The notes: a model not told the origin generated them from the sequence alone. A stretch of 64,000 bases of DNA from Salibaculum griseiflavum (GCF_003129565.1 NZ_QETF01000006.1:124001-188000), one strand, 5' to 3'; numbered from the stretch's first letter, positions 36,711-47,149 are shown. Program-made: numbers and translations.

Positions 36711-38041
36711 AAGACCTTTACCAAAGCCAGCGCGCTATGCGGAACATGCGCCAGGCCGCCATGCAGCGTGGCGTGATCGCCATCCTCGATGTGGGCACGT
36801 CCAAGATCGCCTGCCTGATCCTGCGCTTCGACGGGCCGGAACGGTTCCGCGACAGCGACGGCGTCGGATCCATGGCTGGTCAGTCGGCCTTCCGTGTCAT
36901 CGGCGCGGCCACGACCCGGTCGCGCGGGGTGCGCTTCGGTGAGGTCGAGGCCATGGCCGAAACCGAACGGGCCATTCGCACCGCCGTGCAGGCCGCCCAG
37001 AAGATGGCCAATGTGCGCGTCGATCACGTGATCGCCTGCCTTGGCGGGGGCATGCCCCGGTCCTACGGGCTGGACGGACAGACCGGCGTCGAGGGCACGG
37101 TCGTCACCGAGGCCGATATCGGCCGCGTCCTGTCGGCCTGCGACGTGCCCGACTACGGCGAGGGGCGCGAAGTGCTGCATGCCCAGCCGATCAATTTCTC
37201 GCTCGATCACCGCACCGGCATGGCCGATCCGCGCGGCCAGATCGGCAACGAATTGTCTTGCGACATGCACATGCTGACGGTCGAGGCGGCGACGATCCGC
37301 AACCTCCTGCACTGCATCAATCGCTGTGACCTGGAACTGGCCGGGCTTGCCTCGTCGGCCTATGCCAGCGGGATTTCCGCGCTGGTCGAGGACGAACAGG
37401 AACTGGGTGCCGCTTGTATCGACATGGGCGGCGGGACGACCTCGATCTCGATCTTCATGCGCAAGCATATGATCTTCGCCGATACCGTTCGCATGGGCGG
37501 CGACCATGTGACCGGCGACATTTCCATGGGGTTGCAGGTGCCGCTGGCACAGGCGGAGCGGATCAAGACCTTCTACGGCGGCGTGATCGCCACGGGGATG
37601 GATGACCGCGAGATGATCGACGTGGGCGGCGAGACCGGCGACTGGGAGCGCGACCGGCGGTCGGTCAGCCGGGCCGAACTGATCGGCATCATCCGTCCAC
37701 GCGTTGAAGAGATCCTCGAAGAGGTGCGCATGCGGCTGGATGCAGCCGGATTCGAGCACCTGCCCAGCCAGCAGATCGTGCTGACCGGCGGCGCCAGCCA
37801 GATCCCGGGCCTTGACGGGTTGGCCAGCCGCATCCTCGGGCATCAGGTGCGCCTTGGACGACCCTTGCGCGTTCAGGGCCTGCCGCAGGCCGCGACCGGC
37901 TCGGCGTTTTCCGCGGCGGTGGGCCTTTCGCTCTTTGCCGCGCACCCTCAGGACGAATGGTGGGACTTCGATATCCCGGCCGAAAAATACCCGGCCCGAT
38001 CGCTGCGACGGGCCGTGCGATGGTTCAAGGAGAACTGGTGA
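36707..38041 (+). CDS. ftsA: Cell division protein FtsA
   Basis: A 444-residue actin-like ATPase tethering FtsZ to the membrane. Landmarks: GVIAILDVGTSKIACLILRF (phosphate 1), ACIDMGGGTTSISIFMRKHM (phosphate 2), and QIVLTGGASQIPGLDGLASRIL (adenosine motif). The C-terminal RSLRRAVRWFKENW is an amphipathic membrane-targeting helix. It overlaps ftsQ by 4 bases and lies 178 bases before ftsZ. Confidence 0.95.
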   Translation: MKDLYQSQRAMRNMRQAAMQRGVIAILDVGTSKIACLILRFDGPERFRDSDGVGSMAGQSAFRVIGAATTRSRGVRFGEVEAMAETERAIRTAVQAAQKMANVRVDHVIACLGGGMPRSYGLDGQTGVEGTVVTEADIGRVLSACDVPDYGEGREVLHAQPINFSLDHRTGMADPRGQIGNELSCDMHMLTVEAATIRNLLHCINRCDLELAGLASSAYASGISALVEDEQELGAACIDMGGGTTSISIFMRKHMIFADTVRMGGDHVTGDISMGLQVPLAQAERIKTFYGGVIATGMDDREMIDVGGETGDWERDRRSVSRAELIGIIRPRVEEILEEVRMRLDAAGFEHLPSQQIVLTGGASQIPGLDGLASRILGHQVRLGRPLRVQGLPQAATGSAFSAAVGLSLFAAHPQDEWWDFDIPAEKYPARSLRRAVRWFKENW

Positions 38042-38219
38042 TACGCAAGATTTTGCCTATTCGTCGACATGCGGCGGTTCAGGGGGGCGAAAAAGCCCAT
38101 ATTTTGCGGTTTTTGGCCAGTTTTTCCGTGACCATCACCGGCAATCCGGCTAGGATCGCCGACAATTAGGCAAGAATTGCCCGGTGGGACGGGCGTAGCA
38201 GAACAGGCGGACAGATATC

Positions 38220-39839
38220 ATGACCTTGAACCTCTCCATGCCCGGACATGAAGAACTCAAGCCGCGCATCAGTGTTTTCGGTGTAGGCGGTGCTGGCGGA
38301 AACGCTGTGAACAACATGATCGAACAACAGCTTCAGGGCGTTGAATTCGTCGTGGCCAACACCGACGCGCAGGCCTTGCAGCAGTCCCGCGCGGACCAGA
38401 AGGTGCAGATGGGCATCAAGGTGACCGAGGGGCTGGGCGCGGGTGCCCGGGCCACGGTCGGCGCCGCCGCCGCCGAGGAAAGCATCGAACAGATCGTCGA
38501 TCATCTGGCCGGCGCGCATATGTGCTTTATTACTGCTGGTATGGGCGGCGGCACCGGCACCGGTGCCGCGCCGATCATCGCGCAGGCGGCGCGTGAGCTG
38601 GGCGTGCTGACCGTGGGCGTCGTGACCAAGCCGTTCCAGTTCGAGGGCGGCAAGCGCATGCGCCAGGCCGAAGAAGGCGTCGAGGCGCTGCAGAAGGTCG
38701 TCGATACGCTGATCATCATTCCCAACCAGAACCTGTTCCGGCTGGCGAACGAGAACACCACCTTTACCGAAGCCTTCGCCATGGCCGACGACGTGCTCTA
38801 CCAGGGCGTCAAGGGCGTGACGGACCTGATGGTGCGGCCCGGCCTGATCAACCTCGACTTCGCCGACGTCCGCGCGGTGATGGACGAGATGGGCAAGGCC
38901 ATGATGGGCACCGGTGAGGCCGATGGCGAAGACCGCGCCGTTCAGGCCGCCGAAAAGGCCATCGCCAACCCGCTGCTGGACGAAATCAGCCTCGAAGGCG
39001 CCAAGGGCGTGCTGATCAACATCACGGGCGGTTACGACCTGACTCTCTTCGAGCTTGACGAAGCCGCGAACAAGATCCGCGAAAAGGTCGATCCGGACGC
39101 CAATATCATCGTCGGGTCCACCCTCGACACGGCGATGGAAGGCCAGATGCGCGTTTCGGTCGTTGCCACCGGCATCGACGCCGCCGAAAAGACCAGCGAC
39201 ATCCCGCTGCCGCGCCGCTCCATGGCCGCACCGTTGACGCAGCATGTCGAGGCCGAGGCGGCACGGCCCGAACCGGCAGCACCGGCGCCGCAGCCCGAGC
39301 CGCAGCAGCCTGCCGCGGCCGAGGTTGCCGAGGCCGCGCCCGAGCCGACCCTGTTCGACAGCCCCGACGAGACCGCGCAGGAACAGGCCGAAGACATCTT
39401 CGATGCGCCCGCCGCCGCCGCGGCCGCCGAGGCCGACCTGCCGCAGCCGGCCTACCAGCCCCGTGCACAGGCGCCCGATCCGCAGATCGACGCTGACCCG
39501 CAGGGCTTCGTTGCGCCGCAGCGCCCGGCGCCGGGCACCCCGTCGCCCGAGACGCTCGACCGTCTGCGCGCTGCCGCATCGCGGGCCAACGCGCCCAAAC
39601 CTGCCGCGTCGCAGCCTGATCCGCGCGCCGAAACCGAGGAAGAGGCCAAGCCGCGCCTGAGCGGTCTCAATGGCCTGATCAGCCGGATGACCGGCCATTC
39701 CGAGGAACCCAGGGAACGGCCCCAGCCGCAGGTGACCTCGATGCCGAGCCAGCAGGCCGCCGAGCCGGCTGATTCCGACATCGACCCCGATGAGGAGCGT
39801 ATCGAGATCCCCGCATTCCTGCGTCGCCAGGCCAACTGA
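38220..39839 (+). CDS. ftsZ: Cell division GTPase FtsZ
   Basis: A 539-residue tubulin homologue. The GTPase domain fills residues 1 to about 320, with [14 protein letters not shown], the tubulin signature [14 protein letters not shown], and [12 protein letters not shown] long Pro/Ala/Glu-rich disordered linker (about 190 residues) follows. The conserved C-terminal peptide [14 protein letters not shown] binds FtsA and other partners. The length is typical for Rhodobacterales, whose linkers are long. The 178-base gap upstream probably carries its own promoter. Confidence 0.97.
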   Translation: MTLNLSMPGHEELKPRISVFGVGGAGGNAVNNMIEQQLQGVEFVVANTDAQALQQSRADQKVQMGIKVTEGLGAGARATVGAAAAEESIEQIVDHLAGAHMCFITAGMGGGTGTGAAPIIAQAARELGVLTVGVVTKPFQFEGGKRMRQAEEGVEALQKVVDTLIIIPNQNLFRLANENTTFTEAFAMADDVLYQGVKGVTDLMVRPGLINLDFADVRAVMDEMGKAMMGTGEADGEDRAVQAAEKAIANPLLDEISLEGAKGVLINITGGYDLTLFELDEAANKIREKVDPDANIIVGSTLDTAMEGQMRVSVVATGIDAAEKTSDIPLPRRSMAAPLTQHVEAEAARPEPAAPAPQPEPQQPAAAEVAEAAPEPTLFDSPDETAQEQAEDIFDAPAAAAAAEADLPQPAYQPRAQAPDPQIDADPQGFVAPQRPAPGTPSPETLDRLRAAASRANAPKPAASQPDPRAETEEEAKPRLSGLNGLISRMTGHSEEPRERPQPQVTSMPSQQAAEPADSDIDPDEERIEIPAFLRRQAN

Positions 39840-39871
39840 GACAGACCCGACGCAAGGTCACAACACGTCGG

Positions 39872-39904
39872 AAAGGGTCGCCAATGGGCGGCCCTTTTCT
39901 TTTT
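39872..39904 (+). terminator. Intrinsic terminator after ftsZ
   Basis: An 11-pair stem, AAAGGGTCGCC with GGCGGCCCTTT (one G-T pair), with a 4-base loop is followed by TCTTTTT. It closes the mraZ-ftsZ transcript, so lpxC starts its own unit. Confidence 0.9.
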
Positions 39905-40053
39905 AAAACAGGATATTGCGGCGTGCTCTTGCGGCGTCGATCTGCCCGAGAGGGTTTTGTGTCATTGTGTTTCAGTTGGTCGTAAAGAGTGAGTTGAGCC
40001 CGAGAGCTCCAGCGCATACCCCATGGGCAAGTTAAATTGGCGACGGGTGCCCC

Positions 40054-40971
40054 GTGCAGACGACCCTGCGATCAGATGTGCAATTCGACGGAACCGGCCT
40101 TCACCTGGGTGAGGCCGCGCGCCTTGTTGTGCAGCCCGCCCCGGCGGATCACGGAATTGTCTTTCGCCGCGTGGACCTGCCCGGTCGGCCTTGCATTCCT
40201 GCGCTCTGGGATCGGGTCATCGTCGCCCCGCTGAATACCCGCATCGAAACCGCGGATGGGATCAGTGTCTCGACCATCGAACATCTGATGGCCGCATTGG
40301 CTGGCTGCGGTATTCACAACGCCCTGATCGACGTGGACGGCCCCGAAGTGCCGATCCTTGACGGGTCCTCGGCCGCATTCGTCAGCGGCTTCCTCCAGAC
40401 CGGTCTGCGCCGCCTGGATGCGCCGCTGCGGGTGATCGAGGTCAAGAAACCTGTCACTGTTGAAGTCGGCACGGCCACGGCGCGGCTGGACCCTGCGGAC
40501 GGATTGAGCATTTCCTTCGAGATCGCCTTCGAAGATGCCGCGATCGGCCATCAGCGAAAGACGCTGAGCTTGGCCAACGGGGCCTTCGGGCGGGAGCTGT
40601 GTGATTGCCGCACCTTCTGTCGGGCGTCGGACGTGGCCGCGATGCGAGAAAAGGGCCTGGCCCTTGGCGGCACGTATGACAATGCCGTCGTGGTGGATGG
40701 TGACACGATCCTCACCCCGGGCGGGCTGCGCCGCGCCGATGAAGCCGTGCGTCACAAGATGCTGGATGCGCTGGGGGATCTCTATACCGCAGGCGCCCCG
40801 ATTCTGGGGGCTTACAGCGGCCTGCGCGCCGGTCATGCGGTGACCAATGCGCTTCTGCGGGCACTGTTCGCGCGCCCCGATGCCTGGGCCTGGAAAACCT
40901 GTGATCCGGCGACTGCCGCCCGCCTTCCCGGTGTCGGTTTGACACTGGCCGACCTGCCCGCTGTGGCCTGA
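40054..40971 (+). CDS. lpxC: UDP-3-O-acyl-N-acetylglucosamine deacetylase
   Basis: A 305-residue zinc amidase, the committed step of lipid A synthesis. The zinc-binding and catalytic motifs are STIEHLMAAL (near residue 75) and HKMLDALGDLYTAG (near residue 233), plus DGSSAAF. The start is a GTG; the following QTTLRSDVQFDGTGLHLGE matches the family N terminus. It stands after the ftsZ terminator, so it has its own promoter in 39905-40053. Confidence 0.95.
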   Translation: MQTTLRSDVQFDGTGLHLGEAARLVVQPAPADHGIVFRRVDLPGRPCIPALWDRVIVAPLNTRIETADGISVSTIEHLMAALAGCGIHNALIDVDGPEVPILDGSSAAFVSGFLQTGLRRLDAPLRVIEVKKPVTVEVGTATARLDPADGLSISFEIAFEDAAIGHQRKTLSLANGAFGRELCDCRTFCRASDVAAMREKGLALGGTYDNAVVVDGDTILTPGGLRRADEAVRHKMLDALGDLYTAGAPILGAYSGLRAGHAVTNALLRALFARPDAWAWKTCDPATAARLPGVGLTLADLPAVA

Positions 40972-41066
40972 GGCCAAATTGCCGTTTTGCCCCCGGTTTT
41001 TATGTGCTAGACCTCTGGTCAACGGGCCGAGAGGCCGTGAAAAAGAAACGTGAGCGGGGGCGCCTG

Positions 41067-41921
41067 ATGTCGGGCCGCGGCAGAGCTGTCACTACAAACT
41101 CTGTTCTACTTTCCGGGCTTCTTGCCTTGGGATTGCTTGCCGGTTGCAGCGGGTCCGACCTGCGCTCACCCGGCGCGATGGAACAATACAGCGCCGAGGA
41201 GATATTCCAGCGCGGCGAGTTCGATCTGGAACGCGGGCGCGAGGATGATGCCGCCTTCTATTTTGGCGAGATCGAGCGCCTTTACCCCTATTCTGAATGG
41301 GCCAAACGGGGCCTGATCATGCAGGCCTTCGCCTATCACCGCGACCAGGATTACGGCAATGCACGGGCCAGCGCCCAGCGTTTCCTCGACTTCTACCCGA
41401 CGGATGAGGACGCGGCCTATGCACAATACCTGCTGGCGCTGAGCTATTACGACCAGATCGACGAGATCGGCCGCGATCAGGGCCTGACCTTTCAGGCCCT
41501 GCAGGCGTTGCGCGTCGTGATTGAACGCTATCCTGACAGTGACTACGCGCGCTCGGCCATCCTGAAATTCGACCTCGCCTTCGACCATCTGGCCGCCAAG
41601 GAGATGGAAGTGGGGCGCTATTATCTCAAGCGGGACCATTTCTCGGCCGCCATCAACCGCTTCCGCGTGGTGGTCGAGGATTTCCAGACCACCAGCCACA
41701 CGCCGGAGGCGCTGCATCGGCTGGTCGAATCCTACCTGTCGCTTGGCCTTACCGAAGAGGCGCAAACGGCGGGCGCGATCCTGGGCCATAACTACCGGTC
41801 GACCGAGTGGTATGAGGACAGTTACGCCTTGCTGACCGGGCAGGGCCTGGAACCGCGCTCGATCGGGAATAACTGGCTTTCGGCCATCTACCGCCAGATG
41901 ATCCGCGGCGAGTGGCTCTAG
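41067..41921 (+). CDS. bamD: Outer-membrane protein assembly factor BamD (ComL lipoprotein)
   Basis: A 284-residue lipoprotein. The signal peptide ends in the lipobox LLAG-C (LGLLAGCSGSD). The body consists of TPR repeats (EIFQRGEFDLERGREDDAAFYFGEIERLYPYSEWAKRG shown here only in outline) as in BamD, which joins BamA in folding outer-membrane proteins. The ATG at 41067 is chosen so that the leader has normal length; a GTG at 41004 would add 21 basic residues. It is 9 bases ahead of recN. Confidence 0.92.
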   Translation: MSGRGRAVTTNSVLLSGLLALGLLAGCSGSDLRSPGAMEQYSAEEIFQRGEFDLERGREDDAAFYFGEIERLYPYSEWAKRGLIMQAFAYHRDQDYGNARASAQRFLDFYPTDEDAAYAQYLLALSYYDQIDEIGRDQGLTFQALQALRVVIERYPDSDYARSAILKFDLAFDHLAAKEMEVGRYYLKRDHFSAAINRFRVVVEDFQTTSHTPEALHRLVESYLSLGLTEEAQTAGAILGHNYRSTEWYEDSYALLTGQGLEPRSIGNNWLSAIYRQMIRGEWL

Positions 41922-41930
41922 GGGCCACGC

Positions 41931-43583
41931 ATGCTCCGGCATCTCGATATTCGAGACATCTTGATCATCGACCGGCTGGCACTTGAGTTTCAGCCGGGTC
42001 TGAACGTGCTGACCGGCGAAACCGGGGCGGGCAAATCCATCCTGTTGGACAGTCTGGGATTCGTTCTGGGCTGGCGCGGGCGGGCCGAACTGGTGCGCCA
42101 GGGGGCAGGCCAGGGCGAGGTCACGGCGGTGTTCGACCTGCCGACGGGGCATCCGGCCGCGGCGATTCTGGACGAAGCCGGCATCGCCCATGAAGGAGAG
42201 CTGATCCTGCGCCGCGTGAATACTCGCGACGGACGCAAGACGGCCTGGATCAACGACCGCCGGGCCTCGGGTGAGGTGCTTCGCCGGGTGTCGGATACGC
42301 TCGTGGAATTGCACGGGCAGCATGACGACCGGGGCCTGTTGAATCCGCGCGGGCACCGTGACTTGCTGGATTCCTATGGAGCGCATGACCTGGGCAAGAC
42401 CCGCGCGGCATGGCGTGACCTGAAAGAAGCCCAGAAGGCGCTGGATGCGGCCCGGACCCGCGTTGCAGCCCTGTCCGAAGAAGAAGACTTCCTGCGCCAT
42501 TCCGTGTCCGAGCTGGACTCGCTGGCCCCCGAGCCGGGCGAAGACGAGGCGTTGGATACCAAGCGGCGTCTCATGCAGGCCGCCGAGAAGATCGGCGAAG
42601 ATATTTCCAAGGCATTCCAGGCACTTGGGTCGGATGGGGCCGAGGGAATGATGGGTGACGCCCTGCGCTGGCTGGACGGGGCCGCCGACAAGGCCGAGGG
42701 GCGGCTGGAGGAGCCGCTTGCCGCACTTGATCGCGCGATGACCGAGTTGGGCGAGGCTCAGGCCGGGGTCGAGGCCTGTCTTGAGGCGCTCTCGTTCAAT
42801 CCCGCCGAGCTGGAGCAGATCGAGGAACGGCTTTTCGCCATTCGCGGGCTGGCGCGCAAGCATTCCGTCGCTCCTGACGAGCTGAGCCAATTCGCCGAGG
42901 ACCTTCGCGGGCGGCTGGCGGCGCTGGATCGGGGGGCGGAGGACCTTGCCGAGCTGGAACAGGCGGTGGACGCGGCGCAGGTGGCCTATGACACCGCTGC
43001 TGCTTCCCTGTCCAAGGCTCGGACCAAATCCGCCAAGGCGTTGGATGCGGCGATGGCCAATGAACTTGCGCCGCTCAAAATGGAACGCGCGGTCTTTGCC
43101 ACGCAGATTAGCCCTGCGGATCCGGGTCCGGGGGGCGTGGATGCCGTGGCCTTCGAGGTGGCCACCAACCCCGGCGCACCCGCTGGCCCATTGAACAAGA
43201 TCGCTTCCGGCGGGGAATTGTCACGCTTCCTGTTGGCGCTCAAGGTTTGCCTGACCCGCGATGCGGGTGGCCTGACCCTGATTTTCGACGAAATCGACCG
43301 CGGCGTGGGCGGGGCCACGGCGGACGCGGTGGGGCGGCGGCTGGCCGATCTGTCACGGGGCGGGCAGGTGCTTGTGGTGACCCATTCGCCGCAGGTCGCG
43401 GCACTTGGGGGTCATCATTGGCGGGTCGAGAAACGGCAGGAGGCCGCGACGACCCTGTCCACCGTCACGGCGTTGGATGACGTGGCGCGAGAGGATGAAA
43501 TCGCCCGCATGCTGTCCGGGGACTCGATCACCGACGAGGCCCGTGCGGCGGCGCGGGCCCTCTTGGCGGCCGTTCCCGGTTGA
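41931..43583 (+). CDS. recN: DNA repair ATPase RecN (SMC-like)
   Basis: A 550-residue SMC-like protein. Walker A is GETGAGKSILLDSLGF near residues 30-45; long coiled-coil arms occupy the middle (Ala/Glu/Leu-rich, about residues 160-340). The ABC signature ASGGELSRFLLALK and Walker B TLIFDEIDRGVGG are in the C-terminal part, with a D-loop and THSPQVAA afterwards. It acts in double-strand break repair. It follows bamD closely, an order common in proteobacteria. Confidence 0.95.
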   Translation: MLRHLDIRDILIIDRLALEFQPGLNVLTGETGAGKSILLDSLGFVLGWRGRAELVRQGAGQGEVTAVFDLPTGHPAAAILDEAGIAHEGELILRRVNTRDGRKTAWINDRRASGEVLRRVSDTLVELHGQHDDRGLLNPRGHRDLLDSYGAHDLGKTRAAWRDLKEAQKALDAARTRVAALSEEEDFLRHSVSELDSLAPEPGEDEALDTKRRLMQAAEKIGEDISKAFQALGSDGAEGMMGDALRWLDGAADKAEGRLEEPLAALDRAMTELGEAQAGVEACLEALSFNPAELEQIEERLFAIRGLARKHSVAPDELSQFAEDLRGRLAALDRGAEDLAELEQAVDAAQVAYDTAAASLSKARTKSAKALDAAMANELAPLKMERAVFATQISPADPGPGGVDAVAFEVATNPGAPAGPLNKIASGGELSRFLLALKVCLTRDAGGLTLIFDEIDRGVGGATADAVGRRLADLSRGGQVLVVTHSPQVAALGGHHWRVEKRQEAATTLSTVTALDDVAREDEIARMLSGDSITDEARAAARALLAAVPG

Positions 43584-44026
43584 GGTTGGGAAAGGCTAAT
43601 TTTGATTGGCAGAATTCTGCAATAGGGCAGTTTTAGATTGCAAAATGTTAATCCTGCCGCGCCGTCTTGTCGGAGCTTGTCATTCCGGCCGGGTCCGGGC
43701 GCTGCTTGATTGCGCCCATCCCGGCCCGTGTTCGGCGGCCATTTAGCTCAGCGCGCCCATGTCGATCCCACGGTCTCCGCTCACGATGTCCCGGCAGCGC
43801 TCAGAGCGCGTTTGGCCACCCGACGCGGCAGGTCCTCGACAGCCCTGGCGTCGGCCGGAAGGGTGTCCAAGGCACCATGCGCCCCCAGATCGGGCTTGGA
43901 CAGCGGCAGTCGATCGCCTAAGACGGAATGGATAGCTGCGTAGGCGGGGTCATGGGGTATCTTCGGAACCTTCTCGATCCAGACCCCGGGACAGCCACGG
44001 GCAGTTGAAAAGCCGGGACTTTGGGC
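43584..44026. other. Gene-poor interval with a possible decayed coding fragment
   Basis: No intact gene is supported in these 443 bases. On the minus strand a frame stays open from about 44167 to a TGA at 43781-43783 without a good start codon (only a late TTG near 43870). Its translation includes protein-like runs such as VWIEKVPKIPHDPAYAAIHS and AVEDLPRRVAKRALSAAG. This could be a remnant of an old gene, but open frames are frequent at this GC content. The first 60 bases after recN are AT-rich and may carry a promoter or transcript end. Confidence 0.3.
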
Positions 44027-45715
44027 ATGGATGAGCGTCCGACATCGCCGATCCGACAGGGGATCACCGACACGGTGACCGCCTGCCGACGGGGCTGGGA
44101 CACGTTGTGCACCTCCGGGATGGGGCAGGTCCGGTTCTGGTTCATCGCCCTGGCCGTGGGGATCGCGTCAGGGCTGGCGGCGATCGCCTTCCGGTTCGGC
44201 ATCGACTGGTTGCAATCGACACTCTACGGCACCGATGATGTGGCCGCTCTGCACAGTTTCGCTGCCGGGCTGGACTGGTGGTGGCTGATCATCATCCCGG
44301 TTGTGGGCGGGTTGGTCGTAGGCCTCATCCTCTACCGCACCACCAGTGACCAGAGGGTGCATTCGGTGTCCGACGTGATCGAGGGTGCGGCGCTCTATGA
44401 TGGGCGGCTCAAGGTGAAACGCGGGGTCGGCTCGGCGCTGGCCTCGCTGATCACGCTGTCCAGCGGTGGCTCGACCGGCCGCGAAGGCCCGGTGGTGCAT
44501 ATCGCGGCGCTGATCGCGACGGGGGTCAACAACTGGCTCAAGGTCGATGGGATCACCGGGCGCGACCTGCTGGGCTGTGCCGTGGCCGCCGCCGTCTCGG
44601 CCAGCTTCAACGCCCCGATCGCAGGCGCTCTCTTCGCCCTTGAAGTGGTGCTGCGCCATTTCGCGCTGCATGCCTTCGCGCCCATCGTCATCGCCTCGGT
44701 CGCGGGCACGGTGATCAGCCGCATGGCCTTTGGCGACGTGACGGAATTCTACATCCCCGGCCAGAACGCGCTGGCCTTCTATGTGGAATTGCCGGCCTAC
44801 ATGCTGCTGGGCCTGCTATGCGGCCTGGTCGCGGTGATCTTCATGCGCACCCTGTTCTGGACCGACCGCGCGGCCACCCATTACCAGCAACGCATCGGGC
44901 TGCATCCGGTTCTGCGCCCGGCGGTGGCGGGGCTGCTGCTCGGCCTGATCGCGGTGGTCTTCCCGCATATCATCGGGGTTGGTTATGAAACCACCTCGGA
45001 CGCGCTGACGGGTCGCCTGCTGTTCCACGAAGCCGTGGTCTTCACCATCGTCAAGGTGATCGCCGTGGCCATCACCTTTGGCGGGCGGATGGGCGGCGGG
45101 GTCTTCTCGCCCTCACTCATGGTGGGGGCCATGACCGGGCTGGCCTTTGGCATCGTCGCGACGGCCATCTTCCCGGATGTCTCGGGGTCTGCGGCGCTCT
45201 ATGCGCTGGCCGGAATGGGCGGGGTCGCGGCGGCGGTCCTTGGGGCGCCGATTTCGACCACGCTGATCGTATTCGAACTGACAGGGGACTGGCAGACCGG
45301 GCTGGCGGTCATGGTGACGGTGTCGCTGTCCTCGGCGGTGGCAGCGCGGATCGTCGACAGGTCTTTCTTCCTGACCCAGCTGGAACAGCGCGGCGTGCAC
45401 CTGGCCGCGGGGCCTCAGGCCTATCTGCTGTCCACCTTCCAGGTCACCAGCGTGATGCGGTCGATGGACCATCCGAAGGCCGCAGATGCCGAGGCCTGTG
45501 CCCGGCTGATCAACGAAGGCACCTACGTGGCCGAAGGCAAGACCCTGGACCAGGCCATGCCGATCCTCGAAGCATCGAACAGCAATTTCATCCCCGTGGT
45601 CCGCGCGGGGACCGGGGATGGCCCGCCGGAATTGCGCGGGGCCCTGTTCCAGGTGGATGCGCTGCGCGCCTTCAACCGGGCGCTGGCGGCAACGGCCGAA
45701 GAAGAACACCGTTAG
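44027..45715 (+). CDS. ClC-family chloride channel/antiporter with C-terminal CBS-like region
   Basis: A 562-residue ClC protein. The pore motif GREGP (in GGSTGREGPVVHIAA) includes the gating Glu, and GGGVFSPSLMVGAMTG matches the GxFxP region. About ten hydrophobic helices are seen from residue 35 to 430. The tail (DQAMPILEASNSNFIPVV and onward) looks like a CBS domain. Whether it is a channel or a Cl-/H+ antiporter cannot be told. The ATG at 44027 follows a weak ribosome-binding site. Confidence 0.9.
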   Translation: MDERPTSPIRQGITDTVTACRRGWDTLCTSGMGQVRFWFIALAVGIASGLAAIAFRFGIDWLQSTLYGTDDVAALHSFAAGLDWWWLIIIPVVGGLVVGLILYRTTSDQRVHSVSDVIEGAALYDGRLKVKRGVGSALASLITLSSGGSTGREGPVVHIAALIATGVNNWLKVDGITGRDLLGCAVAAAVSASFNAPIAGALFALEVVLRHFALHAFAPIVIASVAGTVISRMAFGDVTEFYIPGQNALAFYVELPAYMLLGLLCGLVAVIFMRTLFWTDRAATHYQQRIGLHPVLRPAVAGLLLGLIAVVFPHIIGVGYETTSDALTGRLLFHEAVVFTIVKVIAVAITFGGRMGGGVFSPSLMVGAMTGLAFGIVATAIFPDVSGSAALYALAGMGGVAAAVLGAPISTTLIVFELTGDWQTGLAVMVTVSLSSAVAARIVDRSFFLTQLEQRGVHLAAGPQAYLLSTFQVTSVMRSMDHPKAADAEACARLINEGTYVAEGKTLDQAMPILEASNSNFIPVVRAGTGDGPPELRGALFQVDALRAFNRALAATAEEEHR

Positions 45716-45753
45716 GTCAAATTCGCGCCCCGGTTGCATGCTGCATAAGCATC

Positions 45754-46803
45754 ATGATGATTATACGCAGTTTTCTCGCTTCGCTTGTCCTTGCAACTCC
45801 GCTCTGGGCCGACGCGCCCACCGAAAGGATACGGGCGCTTCTGGCGGAAATTCCCGCCGATGCGTTTGGCGACACCGTCGAGGTGATCGAATGGGGCGAT
45901 CCGCGTGCTTTCGGCCCCGTGGCCCTGGGCAACGGGGCGTCGCCCGAGACAGCCGCGCTGGCAGCCTTCGGGCGCGGTCTGCCGGGTGATCTTGCCGAAC
46001 TCGGTCTGACCCTGTTTCGCGACATGGAGGCCAGCACCGGGCTGGCCCCGGATGCGGTGACGCAAACCCTGTTCCTGCGCGGCCCCACAGGTGAGATCAT
46101 GGTTTTCGGGATCGACCCGGGCGCCGAAACGGACATGGCGGCGGCACTGCCGGGCCATGCCTATGCGCTGGACCGGGACCGCCTGTCGCAACCGGTATGG
46201 GCGCGCGGGCCGGATAACGGTATGGACATGGCGTTCCTCGACCGCTCCAATCCCTTCGGTGGGAGGACCGGGCGCAGCGGCCGGATCGCGATCACGCCGG
46301 GCCAGGTGATCTATGCGCCGGCCTGGCCGCAGATCGAGGCCGCCCTGTCGCCGGAGGAGGGCCCCCGCCTGTCCGAGGTGCCGCAGGCCCAGAGCCTGCT
46401 TGCTGCACTCGATACCTTGGCGGTCGATGCGCTGGTCTCCGTCCGTGTTTTTCCGGGCTTGGGCGACCAGTGGGGCAGCCCGGCCTTGCTTCTGGCCGAT
46501 GCGGTGCGCGGCGGCGCCGATGCCGGTATCATGGGACTGGTGGTGCCCGAAGGCACGGCAGCCGATGATTTCGCGCGGCGCATCGAGGAGAACTGGACCG
46601 GCCGGGCATCACCGGGCCACCAGAAGACCTATGCGACGCTCACCGGAGCCGTGCCGACTGTTACGCCCCATACCGGGGGCCCGCTGGATGTCGTCACACT
46701 ATCGCTCGATCTGGCTGATGAAACGGAATTCGCGAACGAGGCGGCGGACCTTCTGGGCCTTATCTACCTTTACGGCGACCTGCCGACCCTGACGGCCGAA
46801 TAG
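45754..46803 (+). CDS. Secreted/periplasmic protein of unknown function
   Basis: A 349-residue protein with a signal peptide (MMIIRSFLASLVLATPLWAD). The mature part is soluble, acidic and Ala/Gly-rich, with no Cys and no motif that I recognise. It may belong to a family limited to Rhodobacterales. It stands alone: 38 bases after the ClC gene and convergent with the DUF427 gene, with only 4 bases between the stops. Confidence 0.75.
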   Translation: MMIIRSFLASLVLATPLWADAPTERIRALLAEIPADAFGDTVEVIEWGDPRAFGPVALGNGASPETAALAAFGRGLPGDLAELGLTLFRDMEASTGLAPDAVTQTLFLRGPTGEIMVFGIDPGAETDMAAALPGHAYALDRDRLSQPVWARGPDNGMDMAFLDRSNPFGGRTGRSGRIAITPGQVIYAPAWPQIEAALSPEEGPRLSEVPQAQSLLAALDTLAVDALVSVRVFPGLGDQWGSPALLLADAVRGGADAGIMGLVVPEGTAADDFARRIEENWTGRASPGHQKTYATLTGAVPTVTPHTGGPLDVVTLSLDLADETEFANEAADLLGLIYLYGDLPTLTAE

Positions 46804-46807
46804 GCGC

Positions 46808-47149
46808 TCAGACCTCTTCGACAGTGACCTTCGTGGTGTAGAAGGCCAGGTAACCGTCGATCTCGGCCACCTCGGGTTTGGGGTCCTCGTAGGACCAGGC
46901 GGCATCCTTGATCGTGCCCGACTTGGCGACGATGTCGTAATAGCGGGCCTGGCCCTTGTAGGGGCAGGTGGTGGTGGCCTCGGAGGGGTCCAGGAACACC
47001 ATCGAGATATCGTCGCGCGGGAAATAGATGACGGGCGGGTAATCGCCCTCGGTCAGTTCCAGCGCCCGGTTGCTTTCGCCCAAAACGGCGCCACCGGCGC
47101 GGACAACCCAGGTGCCTGTCGCAGGCCGGATCTTGATATGGTCTGCCAT
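46808..47149 (-). CDS. DUF427 domain protein
   Basis: A 113-residue single-domain protein with the DUF427 features GESNRALELTEGDYPPVIYFPRDD, TTCPYKGQARYYD and AWSYEDPKPEVAEIDGYLAFY. Structures of the family show a small beta fold; the role is unknown. A GGAGACC precedes the ATG. It is separated from the aminopeptidase P gene by about 90 bases on the same strand. Confidence 0.9.
   Translation of the reverse strand: MADHIKIRPATGTWVVRAGGAVLGESNRALELTEGDYPPVIYFPRDDISMVFLDPSEATTTCPYKGQARYYDIVAKSGTIKDAAWSYEDPKPEVAEIDGYLAFYTTKVTVEEV

Noticed and set aside
43741-43756. TAGCTCAG, a string typical of tRNA D arms, as a possible tRNA remnant or attachment site
   Set aside because: No acceptor, anticodon or T arm can be built around it.
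43667-43921. 84-codon plus-strand frame after recN
   Set aside because: No ribosome-binding site, Arg/Ser/Pro-rich chance-like composition.
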